Part shown: positions 22,739 to 29,986 of the stretch, piece after piece
Layout of the letters: each line of letters begins with the position of its first letter
How positions within the stretch are numbered: position 1 is the stretch's first letter
Assembly (NCBI GenBank): GCA_017462565.1
Contig: JAFTQW010000007.1
Location: 1 to 33,565 of the forward strand
Length of the DNA: 33,565 nt
Source: Ruminococcus sp.
GTDB lineage: Bacteria; Bacillota; Clostridia; Oscillospirales; Ruminococcaceae
Reading direction: 5' to 3'
The notes under the pieces: generated by a model
Database searches by the model: none
What the model was told of the DNA's origin: nothing
What the model saw: only the letters and a program-made list of their open reading frames with translations
Position numbers and translations under genes: made by a program

Positions 22739-23606
22739 AGAAATTGCCGAGGATGTTTTTAAGCGCAGAGACGAGTATTTTGCAGCAAAAAAAACTAAGC
22801 GTTCCGTTTGGCTGAAGAATATTTCAATTGCTTTAAGCTGCTGCGTTTTAGTGATTGCAGGAATAGGAATTCTTAAAAGCAGCCGTTTGCGTTCAAATCC
22901 TTCTGATCAGGACAGCAGCAGAATAGTTGTCGACGGAATTATTTCTCCGGAAATAGAAGATAATACGGATAAAAAAAATCCGGTTTCAACAACAAAAGAC
23001 TCCGATATTGTTACAACATTGGCTGATGTAACTGCAACAACGGGAAAAAACGATTCGTCTCATATGTCAACAACAGTTGTATCTACGGGAAATCAGACTT
23101 CTGAAGGAAATAATGCCTCTTCATCTGCTTATACGTCGTTCACAGAAACAACAGCTGCATCTGAAACGTCTGTAACGACGACTGATGCACATACTACTTC
23201 TGTTTCGGAAACTACAAGCTTTTCTGAAACGACAAGTATTGTTACGCTGTCATCGACTACCGAATCCGTTATACCGGCCTCCACCACAACTACGACAACA
23301 ACAACTACTACTGCCACGACTACAACCATTACTACATCAACCATTTATCCGATAACTACGACAATAGGCATAAGCAGGAGTATGGATATGTTTTCCGGTA
23401 AATCTTCGGATACGGATTATGGAAGAATAACGTCAGAAATACCCTTGAAAAAGATTTTTTCAGAAATCTGCCTGAAATTTAATGAAAAACGGTCGGTTTT
23501 GTCTTTCAAGGACGCAGAACCTCCTGATAAAAAGATAAATATGCCGTTTTATTATGGGCATATACGAGTCCGTTCAAGAAAAAAACGAGTAATCTACCTT
23601 TTATAA
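22725..23606 (+). CDS. Membrane protein with Thr-rich outer region, probable anti-sigma/sensor partner
   Basis: The most likely start is the TTG at 22725, 9 bases after AGGAGG (22710-22715), giving 293 residues. The TTG at 22704 precedes that site and the one at 22719 is too close. The N terminus MKSYKEIAEDVFKRRDEY is a short cytoplasmic segment typical of small anti-sigma partners in this lineage. One membrane helix follows (about 33-51), then an outer region of low complexity rich in Thr and Ser (about 85-215, including runs of ten Thr). The last 75 residues, rich in Lys and Arg, match no domain I know; a late frameshift cannot be excluded. The overlap with the ECF sigma gene implies a joint circuit: the Thr-rich part would span the wall and pass a signal inward. 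The function is inferred from context. Confidence 0.7.
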   Translation: MKSYKEIAEDVFKRRDEYFAAKKTKRSVWLKNISIALSCCVLVIAGIGILKSSRLRSNPSDQDSSRIVVDGIISPEIEDNTDKKNPVSTTKDSDIVTTLADVTATTGKNDSSHMSTTVVSTGNQTSEGNNASSSAYTSFTETTAASETSVTTTDAHTTSVSETTSFSETTSIVTLSSTTESVIPASTTTTTTTTTTATTTTITTSTIYPITTTIGISRSMDMFSGKSSDTDYGRITSEIPLKKIFSEICLKFNEKRSVLSFKDAEPPDKKINMPFYYGHIRVRSRKKRVIYLL

Positions 23607-23635
23607 GCTGCTGCATTTTTACGGCAGCTTTTTCT
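23605..23635 (+). terminator. Terminator of the ECF sigma / membrane sensor unit
   Basis: AAGCTGCTG pairs with CGGCAGCTT around CATTTTTA, followed by TTTTCTTT. It separates the sigma unit from the next operon. Confidence 0.82.
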
Positions 23636-23716
23636 TTGCACATTGAAAAAATAAATATTTACGCCGATTTATATCATTACAATTTTGTTATAATTGCCTT
23701 TTTATACAGAGCTTTC

Positions 23717-23745
23717 TTGACATTGTGCAAATGCTGTGATACAAT
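23717..23745 (+). promoter_or_regulatory. Promoter of the envelope-polymer operon
   Basis: TTGACA (23717-23722), a 17-base spacer and TACAAT (23740-23745) form a near-consensus promoter. The leader before the first gene is about 40 bases. Because it overlaps the first codons of the longest ORF, it also rules out the start at 23736. Confidence 0.85.
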
Positions 23746-23792
23746 GTAAGTTGCGTGATTATATGCAATATTACGATAAGGGGAAAATGAAA

Positions 23793-25598
23793 ATGAGCAA
23801 CAAAACTGGAAATCAGATTCCGGAGAAAGATAAAACAAAAGCGTCTTCAAAATTGAATAAGAAAAAAGAACTTCTTATCATTCTGCTGAGCTTTGCTGCA
23901 AGCTTTACGTTCTTCTTTTTCTCGCCTGTAGATATTTTTCTCGGAAATCAGAAGGAATTCGTCGTAAGCTTTGGTCATGTTGCAGTTCCGCTTCTTATAA
24001 CGTCGCTGATAAGCGCCGCTCTGCTTATTCTTATTCAGAATATTTTTCTTATAATTCACGAAAAGGCTTACATTGTAATATCAAGACTTATTTTCGGAAT
24101 AACTCTTGCAGCCTATATACAATCGCTTTTCCTGAACAGCAAAATGGCTGCTATAACAGGCGATGACGCTCGCTACAGCGACAATAAGTTTACTGTTATA
24201 CTGAATCTTGCGATTTATATTGTATTAATAATTCTTCCGCTTATTCTCAGCATTCTTGCAGGAAAGTTTAAGTCAAATAAGCTCTTAAACTTTGGAAAGG
24301 GTATGATAATTCCTTATTTAAGCATTCTTATTTTCGGAATGCAGCTTGCCGGAACAGGTTCTTCAATGCTTACGGCTGATTTTGATAAATATAAAAAGAC
24401 ATATACGTCTTATCTTTCCTACGAACCGTCAATGTCGCTTTCAAAGGACGAAAATATAGTCGTGTTTCTTGTAGACCGCCTCGACGGTCTCTGGATGGAT
24501 ACGATAATTGACGAATATCCTGATCTGAACGATAGGTTTGAGGGATTCACATTCTATCAGAATAATATTTCCCATAATACAAATACATTCCCGTCGGTCG
24601 CTCAGATGCTCACCAATTATCGCTATCAGGGTACGGAATGGGCAGATTACGTCAGCAAGGCGTGGGAAAGTGATACAGTCGCTAAAAACCTTAAAGAAAA
24701 CGGTTATAAAGTAAATCTTCTTATAGATAATCTTACAACATACAGCTGTGTTGCTCAGTTAGACGGTCAGTGCGACAATATTCTATCGTGCAGTTCTGAC
24801 GATGTAAAGTTCAATTATGTGGGCAAGGGCGGTATAGTTCCGACTATGGCGCAGATCTCGCTTTCAAAGCTTTCGCCGTATATCTGCAAGAGCCTTGTAA
24901 CGGTAGGTCTGGGGGCAAATCTTTCGGCGGATTTTGTTACATACAGCAAGCCTATGGACGATATGATGCCTATGGCTGTCGGAATAGAATCCGATCTGAA
25001 ATATAACGACTATATTAAAAGTCACGAATTCAATTCCGGAAGCGACGCAAAAACCTTTTCATACATACACCTCAACGGAGCGCACGATGATTCCGATGAG
25101 CTGACCGCTCTTTACGACAGTTCGATCCCGACCGACAGATGGTCTACCGCAAGAGGAGATTTTGAGATTCTGTTCTATTATTTCGATCAGATGAAAAAAC
25201 TCGGAATCTATGATAATTCCACGATTATTGTACTCGGAGATCACGGAAGAGCTCCCTTTGAGATAGAAAGAGAGGGAAAAGACGGTATCGAGAGCGCAAT
25301 AACTACCGCTCTTCTTGTAAAACCGAAGAACGCCAATGCAGAACCTCTTAAATTCGACAGAGAATCAGAGCTTTCCAACGATTTCTTCCCGGCAAGTATT
25401 CTTGAGTATGCCGGAATAGATCACGAAAAATTCGGCTGTTCATTTAATGATGTAATAAACGGCGATCTTCATCCCGAACGTTACTTCCAGACATATGATT
25501 TCGGCGGATACGGAAGAGTTATTTATAAAACTCTTTATAAAGTAACTGGAGACGCAAGAAATTTCGATAACTGGGAAGCACAGGAGGAGCATGAATAA
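23793..25598 (+). CDS. LtaS/sulfatase-fold membrane phosphotransferase-like protein, paralogue 1
   Basis: The start at 23793 is set by AAGGGGAA and the promoter position; the protein has 601 residues. A basic N-terminal tail leads into five membrane segments (about 28-46, 62-88, 95-115, 134-155, 172-190), the first followed by the conserved FSPVDIFLGNQKEF. The outer domain has the alkaline-phosphatase/sulfatase fold: metal-site Asp228 in VFLVDRLDG, candidate nucleophile Thr265 in NTNTFPS, His431 in HLNGAHD and Asp483-His484 in LGDHGR. This is the layout of LtaS and related enzymes that move glycerol-phosphate or phosphoethanolamine groups from phospholipids outside the membrane. It has 1 base of stop/start overlap with a full-length paralogue. 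Transfer of a polyol phosphate to a surface polymer is inferred; sulfatase or hydrolase activity is also possible. Confidence 0.82.
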   Translation: MSNKTGNQIPEKDKTKASSKLNKKKELLIILLSFAASFTFFFFSPVDIFLGNQKEFVVSFGHVAVPLLITSLISAALLILIQNIFLIIHEKAYIVISRLIFGITLAAYIQSLFLNSKMAAITGDDARYSDNKFTVILNLAIYIVLIILPLILSILAGKFKSNKLLNFGKGMIIPYLSILIFGMQLAGTGSSMLTADFDKYKKTYTSYLSYEPSMSLSKDENIVVFLVDRLDGLWMDTIIDEYPDLNDRFEGFTFYQNNISHNTNTFPSVAQMLTNYRYQGTEWADYVSKAWESDTVAKNLKENGYKVNLLIDNLTTYSCVAQLDGQCDNILSCSSDDVKFNYVGKGGIVPTMAQISLSKLSPYICKSLVTVGLGANLSADFVTYSKPMDDMMPMAVGIESDLKYNDYIKSHEFNSGSDAKTFSYIHLNGAHDDSDELTALYDSSIPTDRWSTARGDFEILFYYFDQMKKLGIYDNSTIIVLGDHGRAPFEIEREGKDGIESAITTALLVKPKNANAEPLKFDRESELSNDFFPASILEYAGIDHEKFGCSFNDVINGDLHPERYFQTYDFGGYGRVIYKTLYKVTGDARNFDNWEAQEEHE

Positions 25599-27388
25599 TG
25601 AAGCCTGTTTGTTTTAGAACAAAAATAAATAGAAAGCTTCTTGATAAAAAGAAAATATTTGCCGCAGCTATTCTTAGCATATCAATTTCTTTTACAGTTT
25701 TCTTCTTTTCGCCAATTGAAGTGTTTCTTGGAAATCAAAAAGAATTTCTTATAAATTTTGAGCAGGCAGCAATTCCTTTGCTGATTGTTTCATTGGTTTG
25801 TTCTGCCGCTGTTCTGACGATTCTAATTTTACTTTATAAAATATGCGAAAAAGCTTTTGAAATAGCTTTGCGGCTTGTTTTGGGAATTCTTCTGGCGTTT
25901 TATATGCAAAGTCTCTTCTTTAACGGAAAAATGTCATCCCAAAACGAAATCATCTCTTATCCTGATGACCTGAAAACAAATATAATTAATTTTATTGTTT
26001 ATTATTTTATATTGTTTGTTCCGCTTATCATTTATGCGGCAGCACATAAAAAATCTGATATAAAGTGGCTGAACAAAGGAAATAAGCTGATTGTTCCATA
26101 TGCGGCGTCATTGATTTTTCTCATGCAGCTCTGCGGAACATCGGTTACCGTTTTAAATACCGATCTGAATAAGAATGAAAATACGTATTCTTCGTATTTT
26201 TCGTATGAACCTGCAATGTCTCTTTCTACGGAGGAAAATATTGTTGTGTTTCTTTTTGATCGGCTTGACAGTCTGTGGATGGATGAGGTTATCGAACGAT
26301 ATCCCGAAGTAAAGGACGAGCTTGAGGGCTTCACTTTTTATCAGAATAATGTTTCTCATAATACGAATACTTTTCCTTCGGTTTCGCAAATGCTTACGGG
26401 AGTGTATTACAAAGGGGAAAACTGGGTAGATTATCTTGATACTGCATGGAAAAGCGGCACTATTCCTCATGAACTTAAGAAAAATGGCTATAATGTAAAT
26501 CTTTTTATAGATAAAACTACCGAGTTTAATAATTATAAACAGCTTGAAGGTATTTGTGATAACATAGAATATTGTCAGAGAAGCGATTATAGCTTCAATT
26601 ATATCGGGAAAAACGGAATAATTCCTACGATGACCAGATTTTCCTTTTCAAGAACGCTTCCGTACATATTTAAGGAAAGTATGACAAAGGATATAGCACC
26701 GGGATTTTCAAATGAATTTATATCATATTTACCGGAAATCAATGAAAAACTTGCTCCGGTTGCTATTGAATCAAAATCTGATATTAAATTTAATAATTAT
26801 ATAAAGACGTATGGCTTGAAATCCGATTCAGGAAACAAGACGTTCACGTTTATTCACCTTAACGGCGCGCATGGGCAAAATGAAAGCGTATCCGCACTTT
26901 ATAATGACCCTGAATCGCAAGGCTTTGACAGAATTTCTACGGCAAGGGGCGTATATGAAATCATATTTGAATATTTGCGGCAGATGAAAAAGCTTGGCGT
27001 TTATGATAATTCTACTATTATAATTGTCGGCGATCATGGACGTGTTGCATCCGGATTGGATAACGGCATGAATGAGCTTAATTTCGCAATAACGACGGGA
27101 CTTCTCATAAAACCGGCTCAGTCGGGCTTGGAACCGCTGAAAATAGACAGTAAAAGCGAGCTTTCCAATGACTTTTTTATGGCAAGTATTTTTGAATATG
27201 CCGGAATCGGTCATTCTGCTTACGGATACTCTTATAATGATATAATAAATGGAAATCTTCATCCGGATCGTTATCAACAGACGTTTCAATATGTTGAGGC
27301 AGGTGAAATAATTTATAAAACCCTTTATAAAATAACCGGAGACGCAAGAGATTTCGATAACTGGGAAGCACAGGCAGAGCATGAATAA
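25598..27388 (+). CDS. LtaS/sulfatase-fold membrane phosphotransferase-like protein, paralogue 2
   Basis: The 596-residue protein aligns end to end with the preceding one. It has the same membrane layout with FFSPIEVFLGNQKEF, the same DRLDSLWMD, NTNTFPSVSQML, HLNGAHG and GDHGRV motifs, and an almost identical C terminus (ARDFDNWEAQ). All candidate catalytic residues are kept, so both copies should be active. The His-motif context differs (HGQNES against HDDSDE), which could change the acceptor. The ATG overlaps the upstream stop as TAATG, and AGGAGG at 25582-25587 lies inside the upstream gene, so translation is coupled. Codon use is visibly more A/T-rich than in paralogue 1, so the copies are not a recent duplication. 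A primase/polymerase split, as with LtaP and LtaS in Listeria, is a possible model. Confidence 0.82.
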   Translation: MKPVCFRTKINRKLLDKKKIFAAAILSISISFTVFFFSPIEVFLGNQKEFLINFEQAAIPLLIVSLVCSAAVLTILILLYKICEKAFEIALRLVLGILLAFYMQSLFFNGKMSSQNEIISYPDDLKTNIINFIVYYFILFVPLIIYAAAHKKSDIKWLNKGNKLIVPYAASLIFLMQLCGTSVTVLNTDLNKNENTYSSYFSYEPAMSLSTEENIVVFLFDRLDSLWMDEVIERYPEVKDELEGFTFYQNNVSHNTNTFPSVSQMLTGVYYKGENWVDYLDTAWKSGTIPHELKKNGYNVNLFIDKTTEFNNYKQLEGICDNIEYCQRSDYSFNYIGKNGIIPTMTRFSFSRTLPYIFKESMTKDIAPGFSNEFISYLPEINEKLAPVAIESKSDIKFNNYIKTYGLKSDSGNKTFTFIHLNGAHGQNESVSALYNDPESQGFDRISTARGVYEIIFEYLRQMKKLGVYDNSTIIIVGDHGRVASGLDNGMNELNFAITTGLLIKPAQSGLEPLKIDSKSELSNDFFMASIFEYAGIGHSAYGYSYNDIINGNLHPDRYQQTFQYVEAGEIIYKTLYKITGDARDFDNWEAQAEHE

Positions 27389-27443
27389 TGCTGCGCATTA
27401 TTCATTATATATAATAGGAAAATATTGAAAGGAAATGATAAAT

Positions 27444-27683
27444 ATGTTTAATTTAACAGCCTCTATGTACATTGATCCTGCAACCACAAGCTTTATTATT
27501 CAGATAGGAGCCGGTATTATTATTGCTGCCGGAACCTTTATCGGAATTTTCTGGAGCAAGATAAAACGTATTTTCAAAAAGAAAAAGGATGAGACTCCTG
27601 CAATAGACGCCTCTGAGGTTAATAGTCTTCACAGCAATGAAAAGGATGTTATAACCGCTGATGATCTTCTTGATGAAGATTAA
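27444..27683 (+). CDS. Small single-span membrane protein of the envelope-polymer operon
   Basis: The start at 27444 lies 10 bases after GAAAGGA; an ATG at 27435 is too close to that site. The 79-residue protein has a short outer segment containing MYIDPATTSFIIQ, one glycine-rich membrane helix (about 16-38), a strongly basic stop-transfer stretch (KIKRIFKKKK) and an acidic tail. Small proteins with the DPAT-T-S-x-I-I-Q motif are, to my knowledge, found next to polysaccharide and teichoic-acid genes in Clostridia, without an assigned function. Sitting between the LtaS-like enzymes and the YidC-glycerophosphotransferase fusion, it may be a structural partner of either. Confidence 0.7.
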   Translation: MFNLTASMYIDPATTSFIIQIGAGIIIAAGTFIGIFWSKIKRIFKKKKDETPAIDASEVNSLHSNEKDVITADDLLDED

Positions 27684-27701
27684 TTCTTCGGGAGTGTTTG
27701 T

Positions 27702-29726
27702 ATGGCAGTTTTAGGTACGATTCTTGGATGGGTCATGAGCCTTATCTATAATATTATTAATAATTACGGACTTAGTATTATCGTTTTCACCCTTTTCACG
27801 AAGTTTCTTCTTTTTCCGCTGAGTCTTTTAACGCAAAAAAACTCCATAAATATGGTAAGGCTCATGCCGGAGGAGAATGCTCTTAAAATCAAATATATCG
27901 ACGATAAGGATAAGCTTGCCGACGAAAGGCTTGCGCTTTATAAAAGATATAAGTATCATCCTATTCTTGGAACGATACCGCTTCTTATACAGATCCCGCT
28001 TGTTCTCGGACTTGTTTACGTTATCTACCGTCCGCTCTCGTACGTTTTGCAGATAGACGCAGACGTTATCGCTCAGATGCGTGACTGGCTTATCGGAATA
28101 GTCGGAAAGGGAAGCGACGCTGCTGCTGATAACTCCTATCAGTGCGAGATCATAAGACGTATCAAAGACGGCATTGCTCCTGATGGGGATTTCGGCAGAG
28201 CAATTTCCGATATCAAGGCTTTGGATATGAATTTCTTCGGTCTTGATCTGAGCAAAAAGCCATCGTTCAAGGGGGACTATATTCTACTTATCATACCTTT
28301 TCTCTCAGGACTCAGCGCATGGCTGCTCTGTTATGTTCAGAACAAGATAAACATTCTTCAGATGGCTCAGGGAAATGCAAATAAAATACTGACAACGATA
28401 TTTATGGTTGCATTTTCTACGTATTTTGCGCTTCTCGTTCCTGCCGGAGTAGGTCTTTACTGGATTTTCGGAAACCTTTTCGGTATTCCGTCTATGTATC
28501 TTACAAACCTTTGTATGCCTCCGAAAAAGTATATCGATTACGATTACCTCAAGAAAATGCGTGAACAGCGCATTGAAAAAGAGAAACTCCATAAGCAGTA
28601 TGGAGTCAGGGAAAAGGCTGATTATAAGAAATTCTTCTCTGAAAAGGACATGAAGCTTGTGTTTTACTCCGAGCAGAGCGGATTTTTTAAGTATTATTCC
28701 GGAATGATAGACTATATCTGTGAAAATTCAGATATCGTTATTCATTATGTTACAAGCGACCCGGACGACGCTGTGTTCAAGGATACAAGAGAGCAGATAC
28801 ATCCCTATTATATTTCTTCGGACAAATATCTGATTCCGCTTTTTATGAAGCTTGATTGCAGAATGTGCGTTATGACAACTCCTGATCTGGAAAAATATCA
28901 TATCAAGCGTTCAAGAGTTAATAAGAATATCGAGTACGTTTACGCTTTCCACGGCATGGGAAGTACGGCTCTTACGCTCAGAAAGGGAGCGCTGGATTGG
29001 TATGATACCGTTTTTGCCGTCGGAATCGACTGCGTTAACGAGATACGAGACGCTGAGGAGCTTTATAATACGCCGAAGAAGAGACTTGTTGAAACGGGTT
29101 ATCCTCTTATCGACGAGATGATCGAAAAATATGAAAGCTCCGAGCATGAGGAGAATAAAATTCCAAGAATCCTTATCGCTCCTTCCTGGCAGCCGGATAA
29201 TATTATTGATTCCTGTATCGACGAGATTCTTGAAAAGCTTTCAGAAACGGATTACGAGATAATCGTTCGTCCACATCCTCAGCAGGTTCGGCATCAGCCG
29301 GAGAAATTTGAGATTATGAAAGAAAAATTCAGTAAATTCAATAATATTGAAATTCAAACGGATTTTTCTTCTAATAATCCGGTCATGGAATCCGATATTC
29401 TTATTACCGACTGGTCGGATATTTCGTGGGAATTTGCTTTTGTGACGAAGCGGCCTGTACTGTTTATCAATACTCCAATGAAGGTTATGAATCAGGAATG
29501 GGATAAAATTAAAACAAAGCCTATAAATATTACTCTCAGGGACGTTATCGGCGTTTCTATGGATACTGATAAGCTTGGTTCTATTAATGAAACGGTTGCC
29601 AAAATGCTTGAGGAAAAAGAGCAGTACCGTGATTCTATTGCAAAAACTTTCAGCGAACACGTCTTTAATGTCGGAAAAAGCAGAAAGCTTTGCGGAAAAT
29701 ATATTGTTAAATCTCTTGAAAAATAA
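27702..29726 (+). CDS. YidC/Oxa1-like membrane domain fused to a CDP-glycerol glycerophosphotransferase
   Basis: The 674-residue protein starts at 27702 after GGGAG. Residues 1-275 have the YidC/Oxa1 layout: a helix with GLSIIVFTLFTKFLLFPL, a charged hairpin (KIKYIDDKDKLADERLALYKRY), the HPILGTIPLLIQIPLVLGL helix and three later helices ending in PAGVGLYWIFGNLFG. The usual groove Arg of YidC is Lys34 here. Residues about 300-674 are a TagB/TagF-like transferase: His417 in AFHGMGS, APSWQPDN, His525 in VRPHPQ, and TDWSDISWEF (569-578) with the nucleotide-site acids. This domain transfers glycerol-phosphate from CDP-glycerol to a membrane-linked acceptor on the cytoplasmic face. There is no signal peptide before the first helix. 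The fusion suggests that the YidC part anchors or channels the acceptor instead of inserting proteins. It closes the four-gene operon and is followed by a strong terminator. Confidence 0.88.
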   Translation: MAVLGTILGWVMSLIYNIINNYGLSIIVFTLFTKFLLFPLSLLTQKNSINMVRLMPEENALKIKYIDDKDKLADERLALYKRYKYHPILGTIPLLIQIPLVLGLVYVIYRPLSYVLQIDADVIAQMRDWLIGIVGKGSDAAADNSYQCEIIRRIKDGIAPDGDFGRAISDIKALDMNFFGLDLSKKPSFKGDYILLIIPFLSGLSAWLLCYVQNKINILQMAQGNANKILTTIFMVAFSTYFALLVPAGVGLYWIFGNLFGIPSMYLTNLCMPPKKYIDYDYLKKMREQRIEKEKLHKQYGVREKADYKKFFSEKDMKLVFYSEQSGFFKYYSGMIDYICENSDIVIHYVTSDPDDAVFKDTREQIHPYYISSDKYLIPLFMKLDCRMCVMTTPDLEKYHIKRSRVNKNIEYVYAFHGMGSTALTLRKGALDWYDTVFAVGIDCVNEIRDAEELYNTPKKRLVETGYPLIDEMIEKYESSEHEENKIPRILIAPSWQPDNIIDSCIDEILEKLSETDYEIIVRPHPQQVRHQPEKFEIMKEKFSKFNNIEIQTDFSSNNPVMESDILITDWSDISWEFAFVTKRPVLFINTPMKVMNQEWDKIKTKPINITLRDVIGVSMDTDKLGSINETVAKMLEEKEQYRDSIAKTFSEHVFNVGKSRKLCGKYIVKSLEK

Positions 29727-29731
29727 AATTT

Positions 29732-29766
29732 ACTGCTGTATTATTTATAATACAGCAGTTTTTGTT
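29732..29766 (+). terminator. Terminator of the envelope-polymer operon
   Basis: ACTGCTGTATTAT and ATAATACAGCAGT are perfectly complementary (29732-29759) and are followed by TTTTTG. Confidence 0.9.
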
Positions 29767-29861
29767 TGATTTGTACAGTGCTGATTTTGCTGGTTTGGCA
29801 ATGCTGTGCAAATTTAACAAATTTTTTGCAGAAAATTCTAATTAATGTACATGAATAATAG

Positions 29862-29890
29862 TTGCAAATTAAATTTGTGTGTGATATAAT
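29862..29890 (+). promoter_or_regulatory. Promoter for the large adhesin-like gene
   Basis: TTGCAA (29862-29867) and TATAAT (29885-29890) are 17 bases apart, about 97 bases before the start codon. Confidence 0.72.
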
Positions 29891-29986
29891 AATTAATGCA
29901 AAAGTGTCTTATACTGCCTTTTCGCACATGAAAACCGCAGTTTAAGAGAAATTTTGCTATAATAATAATGAAAGGATGGAAAACCT

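Noticed and set aside
23736-23792. Longer start for LtaS-like paralogue 1
   Set aside because: The ATG at 23736 lies inside the promoter spacer, so it would not be on the transcript.
29767-29986. Small gene between the polymer operon and the adhesin
   Set aside because: The interval is A/T-rich, holds the adhesin promoter and leader, and no frame has both a start with a binding site and meaningful length.
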